Shown here piece by piece: positions 9,965 to 18,743 of a stretch of DNA of 64,000 nt (position 1 is its first letter; every line of letters begins with the position of its first letter). The translations under genes and the position numbers were made by a program. Under the pieces are notes generated by a model. It was not told where the DNA came from. It was given only the letters and a program-made list of their open reading frames with translations, and did not search any database. Origin of the DNA: Mycobacterium parmense. GTDB lineage: Bacteria > Actinomycetota > Actinomycetes > Mycobacteriales > Mycobacteriaceae. The stretch covers positions 2,046,001 to 2,110,000 of the forward strand of contig NZ_AP022614.1 in the NCBI RefSeq assembly GCF_010730575.1, written 5' to 3'.

Positions 9965-11188
9965 TCACACGACGGTCAACTCGGGAACCGCTGTCACGAA
10001 ACGCGTGCCGAGGCCGGTGAGGTCAGCCAACTGGGTCTTCACCTCCCGCGCGATGTTCCACGGCAGGATGACGACGAAGTCCGGCGGATTTTCCCGCAGC
10101 GCGTCGGGTGATCGGATGGGAAGGTGGCTGCCCGGCATGAATTTGCCCTGCTTCGACAGCGCGGCATCGCAGACGTACGGCAGCAGGTCCGGCCGGACAC
10201 CCGCGTAGTTCAACAGCGTGTTCCCTTTCGCGGCGGCGCCGTAGGCCGCCACGCGCCGACCGGAGCGCTTCTGTTCGATGAGAAAGGCCACCAGGTCATC
10301 CTTGACGCGGTCGGCGGACGACTGGAAAGCCGCGTAGGTCTCGGGCCGGGTCAGCCCGAACTCCTCCTCCCGCGTCAGCAGCACCGCGACGCGGTCCGTC
10401 GCCGAAATCGGCGCCGCGGCATGGCAGCCGTACACGCGCAGGCTGCCGCCGTGAGTCGGCAACTCTTCGACGTCCCACACCCGCAGGCCGGCGGCGGCGA
10501 AGACGCGTGACACGGTCGTGAGTGACAGATAGGAGAAATGCTCGTGGTAGATGGTGTCGAACTGGGTGCGTTCGATCAACGGCATCAGATGCGGAAACTC
10601 CAGCGTGACCGTGCCTTCCGGTTTCAGCACGGCGGCGAGCCCACGAGTGAAGTCGTTGATGTCCGGCACATGGGCATACACGTTGTTGCCGAGGATCAGG
10701 TCGACGCCCCGTCCTTCACCGGCCAGCCGACGCCCCAGGGCTTCCCCGAAGAACTCCCGTTGCACCGGGATGCCCAGCGCTTCGGCGGCGGCGGCCGTGC
10801 TCGCCGTCGGCTCGATGCCCAGGCACGGAATACCATCCGCGACAAAATTTTTGAGTAGGTAGCCGTCGTTGGAGGCCACCTCGATGACGAAGCTTTGCGG
10901 CCCCAGTTGGAGCCGGTCGGTGATCATGCGGACGTAGGCGGCAGCGTGGTCGAGCCAACTGGTGGAGGTGCTGGAGAAGTATGCGTAATCCGCGCTGAAG
11001 AGATCTTCGGCGCGGGCGTAATCCTCGGTCTGCACCAGCCAGCACCGGTCACACACCTTCACCCGCAGCGGATAGTGCACCTCGGGGCTGGACAGGTCCT
11101 CGGCGCGCAGGTAGGCGTTCGAGGGGGGCGCGAAGCCGAGATCGACGAAGTTGTTCTCCAAGCGGGTGCCGCAGTGTCGGCATTTCAT
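9965..11188 (-). CDS. Zinc-binding NDP-sugar C-methyltransferase (TylC3/TcaB9-like)
   Basis: A 407-residue enzyme expected to add a methyl group from SAM to C-3 of an NDP-4-keto-6-deoxysugar. Three parts are seen: an N-terminal zinc cluster (C3, C6, C46, C49), the SAM domain (VIEVASNDGYLLKNF, about 101-115) with the catalytic YHEHF (214-218), and the C-terminal Rossmann-like domain with AAYGAAAKGNTLLN. The start at 11188 places the zinc cluster at the N-terminus and gives an ATGA overlap with the 3,5-epimerase gene; longer in-frame extensions run over that gene and are spurious. It is the distal gene of the rfbF-rfbG-epimerase operon, which argues for a branched CDP-hexose product. Confidence 0.88.
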   Translation of the reverse strand: MKCRHCGTRLENNFVDLGFAPPSNAYLRAEDLSSPEVHYPLRVKVCDRCWLVQTEDYARAEDLFSADYAYFSSTSTSWLDHAAAYVRMITDRLQLGPQSFVIEVASNDGYLLKNFVADGIPCLGIEPTASTAAAAEALGIPVQREFFGEALGRRLAGEGRGVDLILGNNVYAHVPDINDFTRGLAAVLKPEGTVTLEFPHLMPLIERTQFDTIYHEHFSYLSLTTVSRVFAAAGLRVWDVEELPTHGGSLRVYGCHAAAPISATDRVAVLLTREEEFGLTRPETYAAFQSSADRVKDDLVAFLIEQKRSGRRVAAYGAAAKGNTLLNYAGVRPDLLPYVCDAALSKQGKFMPGSHLPIRSPDALRENPPDFVVILPWNIAREVKTQLADLTGLGTRFVTAVPELTVV

Positions 11189-11736
11189 AGGGCGACTCCG
11201 CTGAAATCGGCACCGACGAGCGGATGGGAAAGGTCGCGCGGCGACAGGTCCTTCGGCGGCAGCGGCCATCCGATGGCGAGTCTCGGGTCGTCGTAGCGCA
11301 GCCCGCCCTCGTACGGCGGCTGGTAGAACTCCGTGTGCAGGTAGAGCAACTCGCTGTCGGGCTCCAAGGCCTGGAAGCCGTGAGCGAAGCCCTCCGGGAT
11401 GAGCAGCATGCGCGCGTCGTCCTGCGCCAATTCCTGGGCGTGCCAACGAAGGAACGTCGGGGATCCGGCGCGCAGGTCGACCGCCACGTCCCAGACCCGG
11501 CCGCGAAGGCAGCGAACCATCTTCATCTCCGCATGCGGTGGACGCTGGAAATGCATGCCGCGCACGGCCCCGGCGTGACTGGTTGTGGAGTGGTTGATCT
11601 GCGCGATCTGGCGGTGCCCCAGCAAGGGCGAAAGTTCTTGAGCGCAGAAGAGGCGGACGAACGCGCCACGGGCATCGCGATGCGGCGTGGATTCCACGAG
11701 CTTCAGATCGGCGATCGGGGTGTCGAGGATCTTCAT
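11185..11736 (-). CDS. dTDP-4-dehydrorhamnose 3,5-epimerase-like cupin (RmlC family)
   Basis: About 183 residues of the RmlC/RfbC cupin fold. QINHSTTSHAGAVRGMH contains the conserved H-x-x-x-x-x-G-x-x-R-G-x-H core, including the catalytic histidine region, and the later EGFAHGFQAL matches the second conserved block. In CDP-sugar clusters such proteins epimerise C-3 and/or C-5 of the 4-keto intermediate. ATG 11736 is chosen since it overlaps the rfbG stop as ATGA; ATG 11748 would add four residues. Gene order rfbF-rfbG-this-C-methyltransferase reads as one pathway. Confidence 0.88.
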   Translation of the reverse strand: MKILDTPIADLKLVESTPHRDARGAFVRLFCAQELSPLLGHRQIAQINHSTTSHAGAVRGMHFQRPPHAEMKMVRCLRGRVWDVAVDLRAGSPTFLRWHAQELAQDDARMLLIPEGFAHGFQALEPDSELLYLHTEFYQPPYEGGLRYDDPRLAIGWPLPPKDLSPRDLSHPLVGADFSGVAL

Positions 11737-12821
11737 GCGGTCGCCCATCTCAGGCCGGAGTCACCGGCGTCGGCGACATAAGCGGCCAGTTCCTCGGCAC
11801 TCGACACCTCGCCGACCTCGACGAATCGGCGATACCACTGCGCGGTGTGGGCAATCGCGCTCTCGAGGTTCCAGACGGGCCGCCACCCGAGGTGCATCTT
11901 CGCCTTGGCGCTGTCGAGCTGGAGCAGGCCCGCCTCGTGCGGCTGGGGACCGGACGCGACGTTCCAGCGGAGCTGCGGCCAGGTGCGGGCAAGGTCTTGG
12001 AGAACCCGCTCCACGGTACGGTTTCCTTCCCCATCGGGTCCGAAGTTCCACGCGTCGGCACACTCGGCGTCGCCTGCCAGGAGCCGTTGCCCCAGTAACA
12101 GGTATCCGCTGAGGCAATCCAGCACGTGCTGCCAGGGGCGCGTGGCGTGCGGCGAGCGGATCACCAGCGGCTCGCGGGCGATGAGCGAACGCACCAGGTC
12201 GGGAATCAGCCGGTCCTCGGACCAGTCACCCCCGCCGATCACGTTGCCGCCCCTGGCGGTCGCCAGCAACGGCGCCGAGGGGTCTTGCAGAAACGCGGTC
12301 CGGTAACTGGCGGCGACCAGCTCGGCGCCGGCCTTCGACGCGCTGTACGGATCGTGGCCCCCCAGCCGGTCCCGTTCCCGATACGGCCACGGCCATTCGC
12401 GATTCTCGTAACACTTGTCGGTCGTGACCACCACCACGGCGCGGACTCCCGGTGTGTGACGGGCCGCTTCCAGCACGTGCGCCGTGCCCATCACGTTGGT
12501 GGCCCACGTGGTGACGGGCTCCCGGTAGGACCGGCGGACCAAAGGCTGGGCGGCCAGGTGGAAGATGATCTCCGGCCGCTCGGCGGTGACGACCCTGCGG
12601 ACTTCGGCCTCGTCCCGGACGTCGATGCGATGGTCCTTCACCTGCAGCTTCAGCAGGTCCCAATGGCTGGGCTCGGACGGCGGGTCCAATGCGAGCCCGG
12701 CGACCTCCGAGCCCAGCGCCTGTAGCCACAGACACAGCCAACTGCCTTTGAAGCCGGTATGGCCGGTGACCAGGACGCGGCGTCCGCGATACGCAGTTCC
12801 GAAAGCGTTCAACGCCAGCAT
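11733..12821 (-). CDS. rfbG: CDP-glucose 4,6-dehydratase
   Basis: A 362-residue extended SDR enzyme converting CDP-D-glucose to CDP-4-keto-6-deoxy-D-glucose. [14 protein letters not shown] is the NAD-binding loop in the exact form typical of RfbG. TTDKCY and YSASK give the catalytic Thr/Asp/Lys-type and YxxxK residues, and RPWQHVLD is the family's conserved C-terminal block. The start at 12821 follows the N-terminus of homologs and overlaps rfbF by 13 bp; ATG 12848 would lie deeper in rfbF. It works directly after RfbF in the CDP-sugar route. Confidence 0.94.
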   Translation of the reverse strand: MLALNAFGTAYRGRRVLVTGHTGFKGSWLCLWLQALGSEVAGLALDPPSEPSHWDLLKLQVKDHRIDVRDEAEVRRVVTAERPEIIFHLAAQPLVRRSYREPVTTWATNVMGTAHVLEAARHTPGVRAVVVVTTDKCYENREWPWPYRERDRLGGHDPYSASKAGAELVAASYRTAFLQDPSAPLLATARGGNVIGGGDWSEDRLIPDLVRSLIAREPLVIRSPHATRPWQHVLDCLSGYLLLGQRLLAGDAECADAWNFGPDGEGNRTVERVLQDLARTWPQLRWNVASGPQPHEAGLLQLDSAKAKMHLGWRPVWNLESAIAHTAQWYRRFVEVGEVSSAEELAAYVADAGDSGLRWATA

Positions 12822-13582
12822 TTCCACGGCGCCTCGCCGCTGCTCCACAACTCTTCGAGCATGTTCTTGTCCCGCAGCGTGTCCATCGGTTGCCAGAACC
12901 CGGAATGCTCGAAGGCCATCATCTGGCCGTCGGCGGCCAGGCGAGCCAACGGCGGGCCCTCCCAGGAGGTCTCGTCACCGTCGATGTAGTCGAGCACCGC
13001 GGGCGACAACACGAAGAATCCGCCGTTGATGAGGCCTCCGTCGCCGCGTGGCTTCTCGGCGAAGCCCGTGACCTGCTCGCCGTCGCATTCGATGGCCCCG
13101 TAGCGACCGGGCGGAAGCACCGCAGTCACGGTCGCGTGTCGCCCGTGCCGACGGTGAAACTCGATGCTCGCGCCGATGTCGACGTCGCTGAGGCCGTCGC
13201 CGTAGGTGAAACAGAACGCGTCATCGTCCTCGATGTAGGCCGCCACGCGCTTGAGGCGCCCGCCGGTCAGCGTGTCGTCCCCGGTGTCCACCAATGTGAC
13301 CCGCCACGGTTCTGCGTGCCGCTCGTGAACTTCCATCTTGTTGGCGGACATGTCGAAAGTCACGTCCGACATGTGCAGAAAATAGTTGGCGAAATATTCT
13401 TTGATCACATAACCCTTGTAGCCACAGCAGACGACGAAGTCGTGGATGCCGTGGTGGGAATAGAGTTTCATGATATGCCACAGGATCGGTCGTCCACCGA
13501 TCTCCACCATCGGCTTGGGGCGGATGACGGTTTCCTCCCGGATTCGTGTGCCGAGACCGCCTGCAAGCAATACGGCTTTCAT
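12809..13582 (-). CDS. rfbF: Glucose-1-phosphate cytidylyltransferase
   Basis: About 257 residues; makes CDP-glucose from CTP and glucose-1-phosphate, committing hexose to the CDP-sugar pathway. The N-terminus has the pyrophosphorylase signature [14 protein letters not shown] with [10 protein letters not shown] just after it. [11 protein letters not shown] is the sugar-nucleotide/metal-binding block, and [11 protein letters not shown] is the family's C-terminal signature. The start is ATG 13582, in ATGA overlap with the upstream unknown gene. The rfbF/rfbG pair is diagnostic, because dTDP- or GDP-sugar routes use other enzymes. Confidence 0.95.
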   Translation of the reverse strand: MKAVLLAGGLGTRIREETVIRPKPMVEIGGRPILWHIMKLYSHHGIHDFVVCCGYKGYVIKEYFANYFLHMSDVTFDMSANKMEVHERHAEPWRVTLVDTGDDTLTGGRLKRVAAYIEDDDAFCFTYGDGLSDVDIGASIEFHRRHGRHATVTAVLPPGRYGAIECDGEQVTGFAEKPRGDGGLINGGFFVLSPAVLDYIDGDETSWEGPPLARLAADGQMMAFEHSGFWQPMDTLRDKNMLEELWSSGEAPWKCWR

Positions 13583-14451
13583 CGAGCTCGCTTTTGTTTT
13601 CGCTGATACCAACTTGATGTCACCTTCGGCCGATCCGCCGCCTCCGCCAGTCCCGCGGAGTATCTCGTGTCACCTTCTACTATCACAGTCATGTACCCGA
13701 AGACTTCGGCGGGGATGTTGCGCGCATATCTTTCGTTCAGATGACGGATCAGCAGGTAAGACCCCAATCTTTCGGAAAGAAATCCGACGGCCCTGATTTG
13801 CTGATCGTTGTATTTTTTCACACGGTCGCCGTACCGGCACAGGAATTGCCTACCGACAACCTCGATTTTCGACAGGGCCTGCACCAGCCAGGACTTCGGG
13901 TAGATTCCGAGTTCGATGCCTCCCGGGATGAAGTGCTTCGCGCCCAGCAGCTCCGTCACCGAACGGGAATCCAGCACGCCTAATTCAACTGCCAAATTGG
14001 TGTAATCAAGGATGTCCTTCAACTGGTGGCCCGATGCATACTGCCCCAGCACCGACTCCGCAAGAAAAATGGGTTGCGCAAGCAGGAAACCGACGTCGCC
14101 TCTCAGCATGGAGGCAGATAGCTCGACCTCTTCATCCACGCTGTCCATGTTCAGTTCCCGCATCGTGGGATACGAATGCGATTCCGAGCCGACGGCGAAA
14201 GGAAGAACCCTCTTTCGATACGAGGAGATCTCGATGAGCTCGGCCTCGCCGGCGAACCTTTCGATCGCGACCGGCAGAGCGTGCGTTCCCGCGGCGCCGT
14301 AGGCGATCGAACGAGCCTCGTGCCAAAACGGGTCCAGTTGCTTTACATGACAGGCGGAGTCGGTTTGGAAATTGCCGAGCGCGATGCAGTCGTCATACCA
14401 TTTGTCGGGCAATAGTGGCTTCTTGTGCGTAACGCAGAAGCTGTGAATCAT
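13579..14451 (-). CDS. Unrecognised protein in the LOS locus (DUF4422-like start)
   Basis: A 290-residue soluble protein that I cannot assign. It begins [20 protein letters not shown], which resembles the opening of DUF4422-type polysaccharide-synthesis proteins; the rest shows no signature I know. There is no signal peptide or membrane helix, and a basic C-terminus (QRKQKRAR). Base composition looks less GC-rich than its neighbours, with runs such as TTGTATTTTTTCAC near 13810, which may point to transfer. It overlaps rfbF by ATGA, so it is translated with the CDP-sugar genes. A glycan-modifying or transferase role is plausible but only from context. Confidence 0.55.
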   Translation of the reverse strand: MIHSFCVTHKKPLLPDKWYDDCIALGNFQTDSACHVKQLDPFWHEARSIAYGAAGTHALPVAIERFAGEAELIEISSYRKRVLPFAVGSESHSYPTMRELNMDSVDEEVELSASMLRGDVGFLLAQPIFLAESVLGQYASGHQLKDILDYTNLAVELGVLDSRSVTELLGAKHFIPGGIELGIYPKSWLVQALSKIEVVGRQFLCRYGDRVKKYNDQQIRAVGFLSERLGSYLLIRHLNERYARNIPAEVFGYMTVIVEGDTRYSAGLAEAADRPKVTSSWYQRKQKRAR

Positions 14452-14646
14452 GATTGCGGATCAGTTCCCGGATGGAACGCTCGTCGGAGACGACGCGCTC
14501 GGGGCTTTTACGAACACATCCACCGTTCGGCGGCGGAGCGCACCGAGGGCAGGGCGGGGGCCGATGGGTTCGTCATGCGGGCAGTCTAGCTAGCTCGCGG
14601 CCGGTTCTGGCCATAAGGGCGCGACTCGTCGCGTCACGTCGACCCG

Positions 14647-15540
14647 TCAAGCCCGGTAGGCGCTCGGCTTCGGGTTGCGGAGAGCACGGCGCACGACGAC
14701 GACGGAATCGTGGATCTCGACGCTGCCGAGGATCGCGGTGATGACCGGCACCGAAGCCTCTTGGGCCCGGGCCGGGGGGCCTGCCCGAAAGCCGGTCTCG
14801 CCGGTGGCAACCTGGTAATGGCTGTGCATCGCGTCGATCAACGCCCGGATGAGCTCCATGAAAGAAACGGGGCTGTCGCGGTAGAACGTCGAGTAGTCGC
14901 AGTCGACGTCTTCGACGATGTAGACGCCGCCGTCGATCAACGCATTCGCGAAAAGGCAGCGGAACGAATCCACCATGTGCGAGCTCGTATGGCGGCCTCC
15001 GTCGACGATGACGTCGAACGGACCGAATTCCGCGGCCACGTCCTTGAGCGAACAGACCTCTTGCTCGGCGCCGACGCGGACGTAACTGCCTTCGGAATTC
15101 GCGACCCTCAACAACTTCGAATCGACGTCGAGGCCGACGATGAGCGAGTCGGCGTGCAGGTACTCCTGCCACGCCGGTAGCGCCCCTCCGTAGAAGCCAC
15201 CGATCACCAACATCCTGATCGGTCTGGCCCGGTCGACCACGGACTCACGAACAGGCAAGTGGCGCAACAACGTAGGGCTACGCGGCCCCAACTTCTCGCC
15301 ACGCGGCTCGGAGTCCGCCGCCGTCCACGTGGTCATCGCCGCAAGCTCTGGCCCCAGGGCCCTCAGCATCGCCTCGCGGCCCCTGTACGGATAGCGCCAA
15401 GGTATGCGGAAAGCGGGAGGCCGGGCTACTTCGCGCAGACCGCGACCCGCCAGCGTCAGCCGCAGGTAGTCCCTGATCTGGGTCACCGACATGTTGGCGA
15501 GTACGCGCTTGTGGGTCTTTCGCCGCGGTGAACCACTCAT
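14647..15540 (-). CDS. Class I SAM-dependent methyltransferase (MycE/macrocin-type sugar O-methyltransferase-like)
   Basis: About 297 residues. LVIGGFYGGALPAW is the SAM loop, GLDVDSKLLRVA the ribose-binding acidic strand, and DVIVDGGRHTSSHMVDSF followed by GGVYIVEDVD matches the metal-dependent sugar O-methyltransferases of macrolide pathways (MycE/TylE type). The likely role is O-methylation of an LOS sugar. ATG 15540 is used; an internal ATG at 15492 (MSVTQIRDYL) is an alternative. It is separated by 195 bp from the downstream gene and 149 bp from the upstream one, so it may have its own promoter. Confidence 0.72.
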   Translation of the reverse strand: MSGSPRRKTHKRVLANMSVTQIRDYLRLTLAGRGLREVARPPAFRIPWRYPYRGREAMLRALGPELAAMTTWTAADSEPRGEKLGPRSPTLLRHLPVRESVVDRARPIRMLVIGGFYGGALPAWQEYLHADSLIVGLDVDSKLLRVANSEGSYVRVGAEQEVCSLKDVAAEFGPFDVIVDGGRHTSSHMVDSFRCLFANALIDGGVYIVEDVDCDYSTFYRDSPVSFMELIRALIDAMHSHYQVATGETGFRAGPPARAQEASVPVITAILGSVEIHDSVVVVRRALRNPKPSAYRA

Positions 15541-15689
15541 ATCGCACCTATTGTAGGGGTCACCTGAAACCGCCCCCATGCGCCCGCGACCCGGCTCAGG
15601 TCGCCACCAGGGCAACGGTGTTGGAGACGATTGCCCCGAAACGGTTTGGGGGACGCCGGACCACCTAGCCGGCGATCGCTGACTGACGC

Positions 15690-16793
15690 CTAGGACGGCT
15701 TCACAGGTGGCCTGACCCACGAACGGGGTCCGCAGCCGAGCCGGTTCACGTTCGCTTCGATCAGACCGTAGGGATAATCGGTGTGCTGCTCGAGGAACTC
15801 GCGCAGCTGTGTCATGGAGTCGTGCCACGGGGCGTTGTGGCGCGGCAGGACCGTCTTGAGGAACGGGAACCGCAGGTGCTCGATGAGGCCGTCCCAGAAA
15901 TAGAGCGTGTTGTTCGTGGGTGGGCCGGCGAACCTGCCGGCCCACTGGTGCGCCGGCGACCGGCTGTAGGCGGCTTCGACGGCCGCGGCCGAGACGAACG
16001 GTGTGATCGTGAGCCCCGCCGCGCGGGCGCGCCTGGACATGCCGATCTCGTAGCGCCGGATGAGGCGAGGCTTGTCGACGATGTAGCGGAACCCGTCCCA
16101 GAAATCTTCGAGAAATGGGCGCGTCCGCGAGTTGAGATCCCACGCCAGGAAGAAGGACTGCAAGTGGGCAGCGTACTCGGCACTCTCGATGGCTCCGTAC
16201 ATGTCGGCGCCGTGGAAGCAGTCCCACATCTCTTTGATCGGGAAGAGCGGACCGTACACGCTGTCGTTGGTGAGGACCAGGCGGTCGAATTGGTCGAGCG
16301 ACCAGCCGCGCTGCCGGACGACCGACCACGCGAGGTGCCAGGAGCCGAAATCGAGCGAAAGTGTCCGGCGAGTGAAGATGCCCGCACACAGCGAGCGGAG
16401 CGGGGCGACCGACTCCGCGGTCAGCGTCGGCGACCCCGAGACGAAGACGACCGTGGCTCCGAGCCGGTTCAGCGCCCGTAGGTAGTAGACGACGTAGGGG
16501 TCGACGACGCCCTGCGGGTCGAAGTGCGCGAAGAGAACCAGCGTGCGCCGGTCCGGCGGTGGCTGCGGCGGAAGCTCCTGATGATTTTGACAGATGAAGC
16601 CCAGCGCATCCCCGCTCACGCGGTAGCGGATAGCGGCTCGGTGGGAGTCGCGGACGGATTCGTCACGCAGGGTCCCGGGGAATCTCCACATGGCGCCCAA
16701 AACGTCTGGCGCCTGCCAATTTCGGAGCGCGTCCGGTCGCTGGAACTTTCCGGCGAGGCCACCGAACGCAAATCGGGGTTCCCGATCGCTCAA
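15690..16793 (-). CDS. RgpF-like glycosyltransferase/rhamnan synthesis F family, copy 1
   Basis: About 367 residues of the rhamnan-synthesis F family (PF05045), which polymerise rhamnose in streptococcal and other surface glycans. Conserved blocks: LFAHFDPQGVVDPYVVYYLR, VFVSGS, DFGSWHLAW, LTNDSVYGPL, ADMYGA and HLQSFFLAW. It is a close paralog of the next gene upstream (16851-17909), sharing nearly every block in order. TTG 16793 gives the longest frame; the internal ATG at 16691 aligns better with the start of the paralog, so the N-terminus is uncertain. It probably transfers a deoxyhexose in LOS assembly. Confidence 0.8.
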   Translation of the reverse strand: MSDREPRFAFGGLAGKFQRPDALRNWQAPDVLGAMWRFPGTLRDESVRDSHRAAIRYRVSGDALGFICQNHQELPPQPPPDRRTLVLFAHFDPQGVVDPYVVYYLRALNRLGATVVFVSGSPTLTAESVAPLRSLCAGIFTRRTLSLDFGSWHLAWSVVRQRGWSLDQFDRLVLTNDSVYGPLFPIKEMWDCFHGADMYGAIESAEYAAHLQSFFLAWDLNSRTRPFLEDFWDGFRYIVDKPRLIRRYEIGMSRRARAAGLTITPFVSAAAVEAAYSRSPAHQWAGRFAGPPTNNTLYFWDGLIEHLRFPFLKTVLPRHNAPWHDSMTQLREFLEQHTDYPYGLIEANVNRLGCGPRSWVRPPVKPS

Positions 16794-16850
16794 GGTCAGA
16801 CTTCCCTCGTCGTGCGTGACAGGACCGCGTCAGAGCGTAACAGGGAGGCG

Positions 16851-17909
16851 TCACACACCGCGGGACTCGACCCACGTTCGAATGCGTCGGGCGGAGGTCT
16901 TCGGTCGCACCCAGGCGGACTCGCCGAGTCCGAGTCGGTCGAGGTTGGATTCGATGAGCTCGTAGGGGTACTCGGTGTGCTGTTCGATGAACTCGCGCAG
17001 CTGCGGGATGGAATCCTGCCAGGGCTCGTTGTGGCGCGGCAATCTGGTCTTGAGGAACGGGAAGCGCAGATGCTCGATCAGGACATCCCAGAAGTAGATG
17101 GTGGTGTTGGGAGGTCGCGGCCAGGACAACCGCTGCGACCATTGATGATTCGGTACGCGCTCACCCATCGCCTTGACGTCGGCGACGGAGACGAACGGTT
17201 TGATGCTGAGCCCCGCCCCGAGCGCCCGCGTGGACAAACCGACCTCGTAGCGCCGGATCAGGAGCAGTTTGTCGACGACGTATGTGAAGTTGTCCCACTC
17301 GTCGTGGAGGAACCGGCGGGTGCGCGAGTTGAGGTCCCAGGCCAGAAAGAACGACTGGATGTGGCGCTTCTGTTCAGTGTTCTCGATGGCGCCGTACATG
17401 TCCGCGCCTCGGAAGGTGCTCCACATCTCTGCGATGGGGAACAGCGGGCCGTACACGCTGTCGTTGGCGATGACCAACCGGTCGAACTGGTCGAGCGACC
17501 AGCCGCGGTCCCGCATGATGCACCACGCCAGGTGCCACGAGCCGAAGTCGAGCGACAGCGTCTGGCGGGTGAAGATCCCGGCGCACAGCGGTCGGATGGG
17601 AGCCACCGACTCCGGTGTCAGGTGCGGTGAGCCGGAGACGAAAACGATCGACGCACCCAGGCTGTACAGCGCCTTCAGGTAGTAGACGACGTAGGGGTCG
17701 ACGATGCCCTGCGGATCGAAGTGAGCGAAGAGCAGCAACGTCCGTCGGCCGGGCGCAGGCTGGCGCGGCAACTCCTGGTGCGTCTCGCAGACGAATGACA
17801 GCGCGTCGCGATCCTGGCGGTAGCGTTGCGCGACTCGGTAGGCGGTGCGCTCGGATTCGCTACGCAGCCTCGTCAGATGTGCCCGGGCGATCTCAGACCA
17901 TCGGTGCAT
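16851..17909 (-). CDS. RgpF-like glycosyltransferase/rhamnan synthesis F family, copy 2
   Basis: A 352-residue paralog of the protein at 15690-16793, with the same order of motifs: LFAHFDPQGIVDPYVVYYLK, VFVSGS, DFGSWHLAW, IANDSVYGPL, ADMYGA, IQSFFLAWDLNSRTR and HLRFPFLKT near the C-terminus. The two clearly arose by tandem duplication and have since diverged, so they probably form successive linkages or use different acceptors. It starts 2 bp after the stop of the methyltransferase upstream (17912-18703), so the two are co-transcribed. Confidence 0.82.
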   Translation of the reverse strand: MHRWSEIARAHLTRLRSESERTAYRVAQRYRQDRDALSFVCETHQELPRQPAPGRRTLLLFAHFDPQGIVDPYVVYYLKALYSLGASIVFVSGSPHLTPESVAPIRPLCAGIFTRQTLSLDFGSWHLAWCIMRDRGWSLDQFDRLVIANDSVYGPLFPIAEMWSTFRGADMYGAIENTEQKRHIQSFFLAWDLNSRTRRFLHDEWDNFTYVVDKLLLIRRYEVGLSTRALGAGLSIKPFVSVADVKAMGERVPNHQWSQRLSWPRPPNTTIYFWDVLIEHLRFPFLKTRLPRHNEPWQDSIPQLREFIEQHTEYPYELIESNLDRLGLGESAWVRPKTSARRIRTWVESRGV

Positions 17910-17911
17910 GC

Positions 17912-18703
17912 TTATTCCGCGGGACTGCCGGCTCCGACATCCTTGGTCGCGAGTGCGAAATAATCACTCTTGGTAGTGGTCAGGTCGACGATGTCGAAGC
18001 CGAGGTGGCCCAGAACCTGTTCGATCAGCGGCGCGTCGAACACGTGGTGATGCAGAGTCCGGTTCTCGAAATTCTTCAGGCTCCGTTGCCGAAAATGCTC
18101 CAAGTCGCCGGCGGGCGGATCCATCTTCAGGTCGTGCAGCGACAAGATCTCATCGAGGTGGGTGAGGTCGTCCTCCCCCATCCCGCGATTGAAGTCGTCC
18201 AACAGGTGGTCGAACCTCGTGATCGGGCGGCGATGGTCGAAGTTGCTCTCTTTGCGCGGAAGCACCAGGATGAACCCTCCCCCCGGTTTGATGACCCTCT
18301 TCCACTCCGCGAGAGCCTTGAGTGGATTCGCCACGTGCTCAAGGCAGTTCGAGGACAGCAGAAAGTCGTATTGCTCGTCGGCGATCTGACTCAGGTCGGT
18401 CGCCTCCGAGATGAACTGCCTGCCGACTCTGTTGCCGTCATAGTTGAAGTTCCGGCCGGCCTCGATCCGGCCCTCCCAGATCGTGTCCGTGCCGAAGTTG
18501 ACCCCGTCCAGTTCGCCGACGAACTGATAGAGGGGCAGCACCGTTTTGAACAGCGCACTCGGGCCACCGATCTCGATTCCGTGCTTGTTTTCGACGACGC
18601 TCTGATACTTCTGGCGGACAGGAAGACGCCACCGGGCATATTTCAGGATGTAGAAAAGGTCGACTGCCGACTTCGGCGCGAACTCTTTCACTGTTTGGCG
18701 CAT
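17912..18703 (-). CDS. SAM-dependent methyltransferase (Methyltransf_11-like)
   Basis: About 263 residues. The fold is recognisable by EIGGPS near residue 45, DFLLSSNCLEHVANPLKAL, and KRVIKPGGGFILVLPRKE, which are motifs IV-VI of class I methyltransferases; the LEHVANP and KPGG blocks are typical of Methyltransf_11. ATG 18703 is preceded at good distance by AAGGA; GTG 18706 is an in-frame alternative one codon earlier. It lies between the multi-pass membrane protein and the RgpF-like pair in one reverse-strand run, so a sugar O-methylation role is likely but the position methylated is unknown. Confidence 0.75.
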   Translation of the reverse strand: MRQTVKEFAPKSAVDLFYILKYARWRLPVRQKYQSVVENKHGIEIGGPSALFKTVLPLYQFVGELDGVNFGTDTIWEGRIEAGRNFNYDGNRVGRQFISEATDLSQIADEQYDFLLSSNCLEHVANPLKALAEWKRVIKPGGGFILVLPRKESNFDHRRPITRFDHLLDDFNRGMGEDDLTHLDEILSLHDLKMDPPAGDLEHFRQRSLKNFENRTLHHHVFDAPLIEQVLGHLGFDIVDLTTTKSDYFALATKDVGAGSPAE

Positions 18704-18743
18704 CACATTCCTTCTCGGTCGGCCAGCGCGCAGTGGCGTGACA

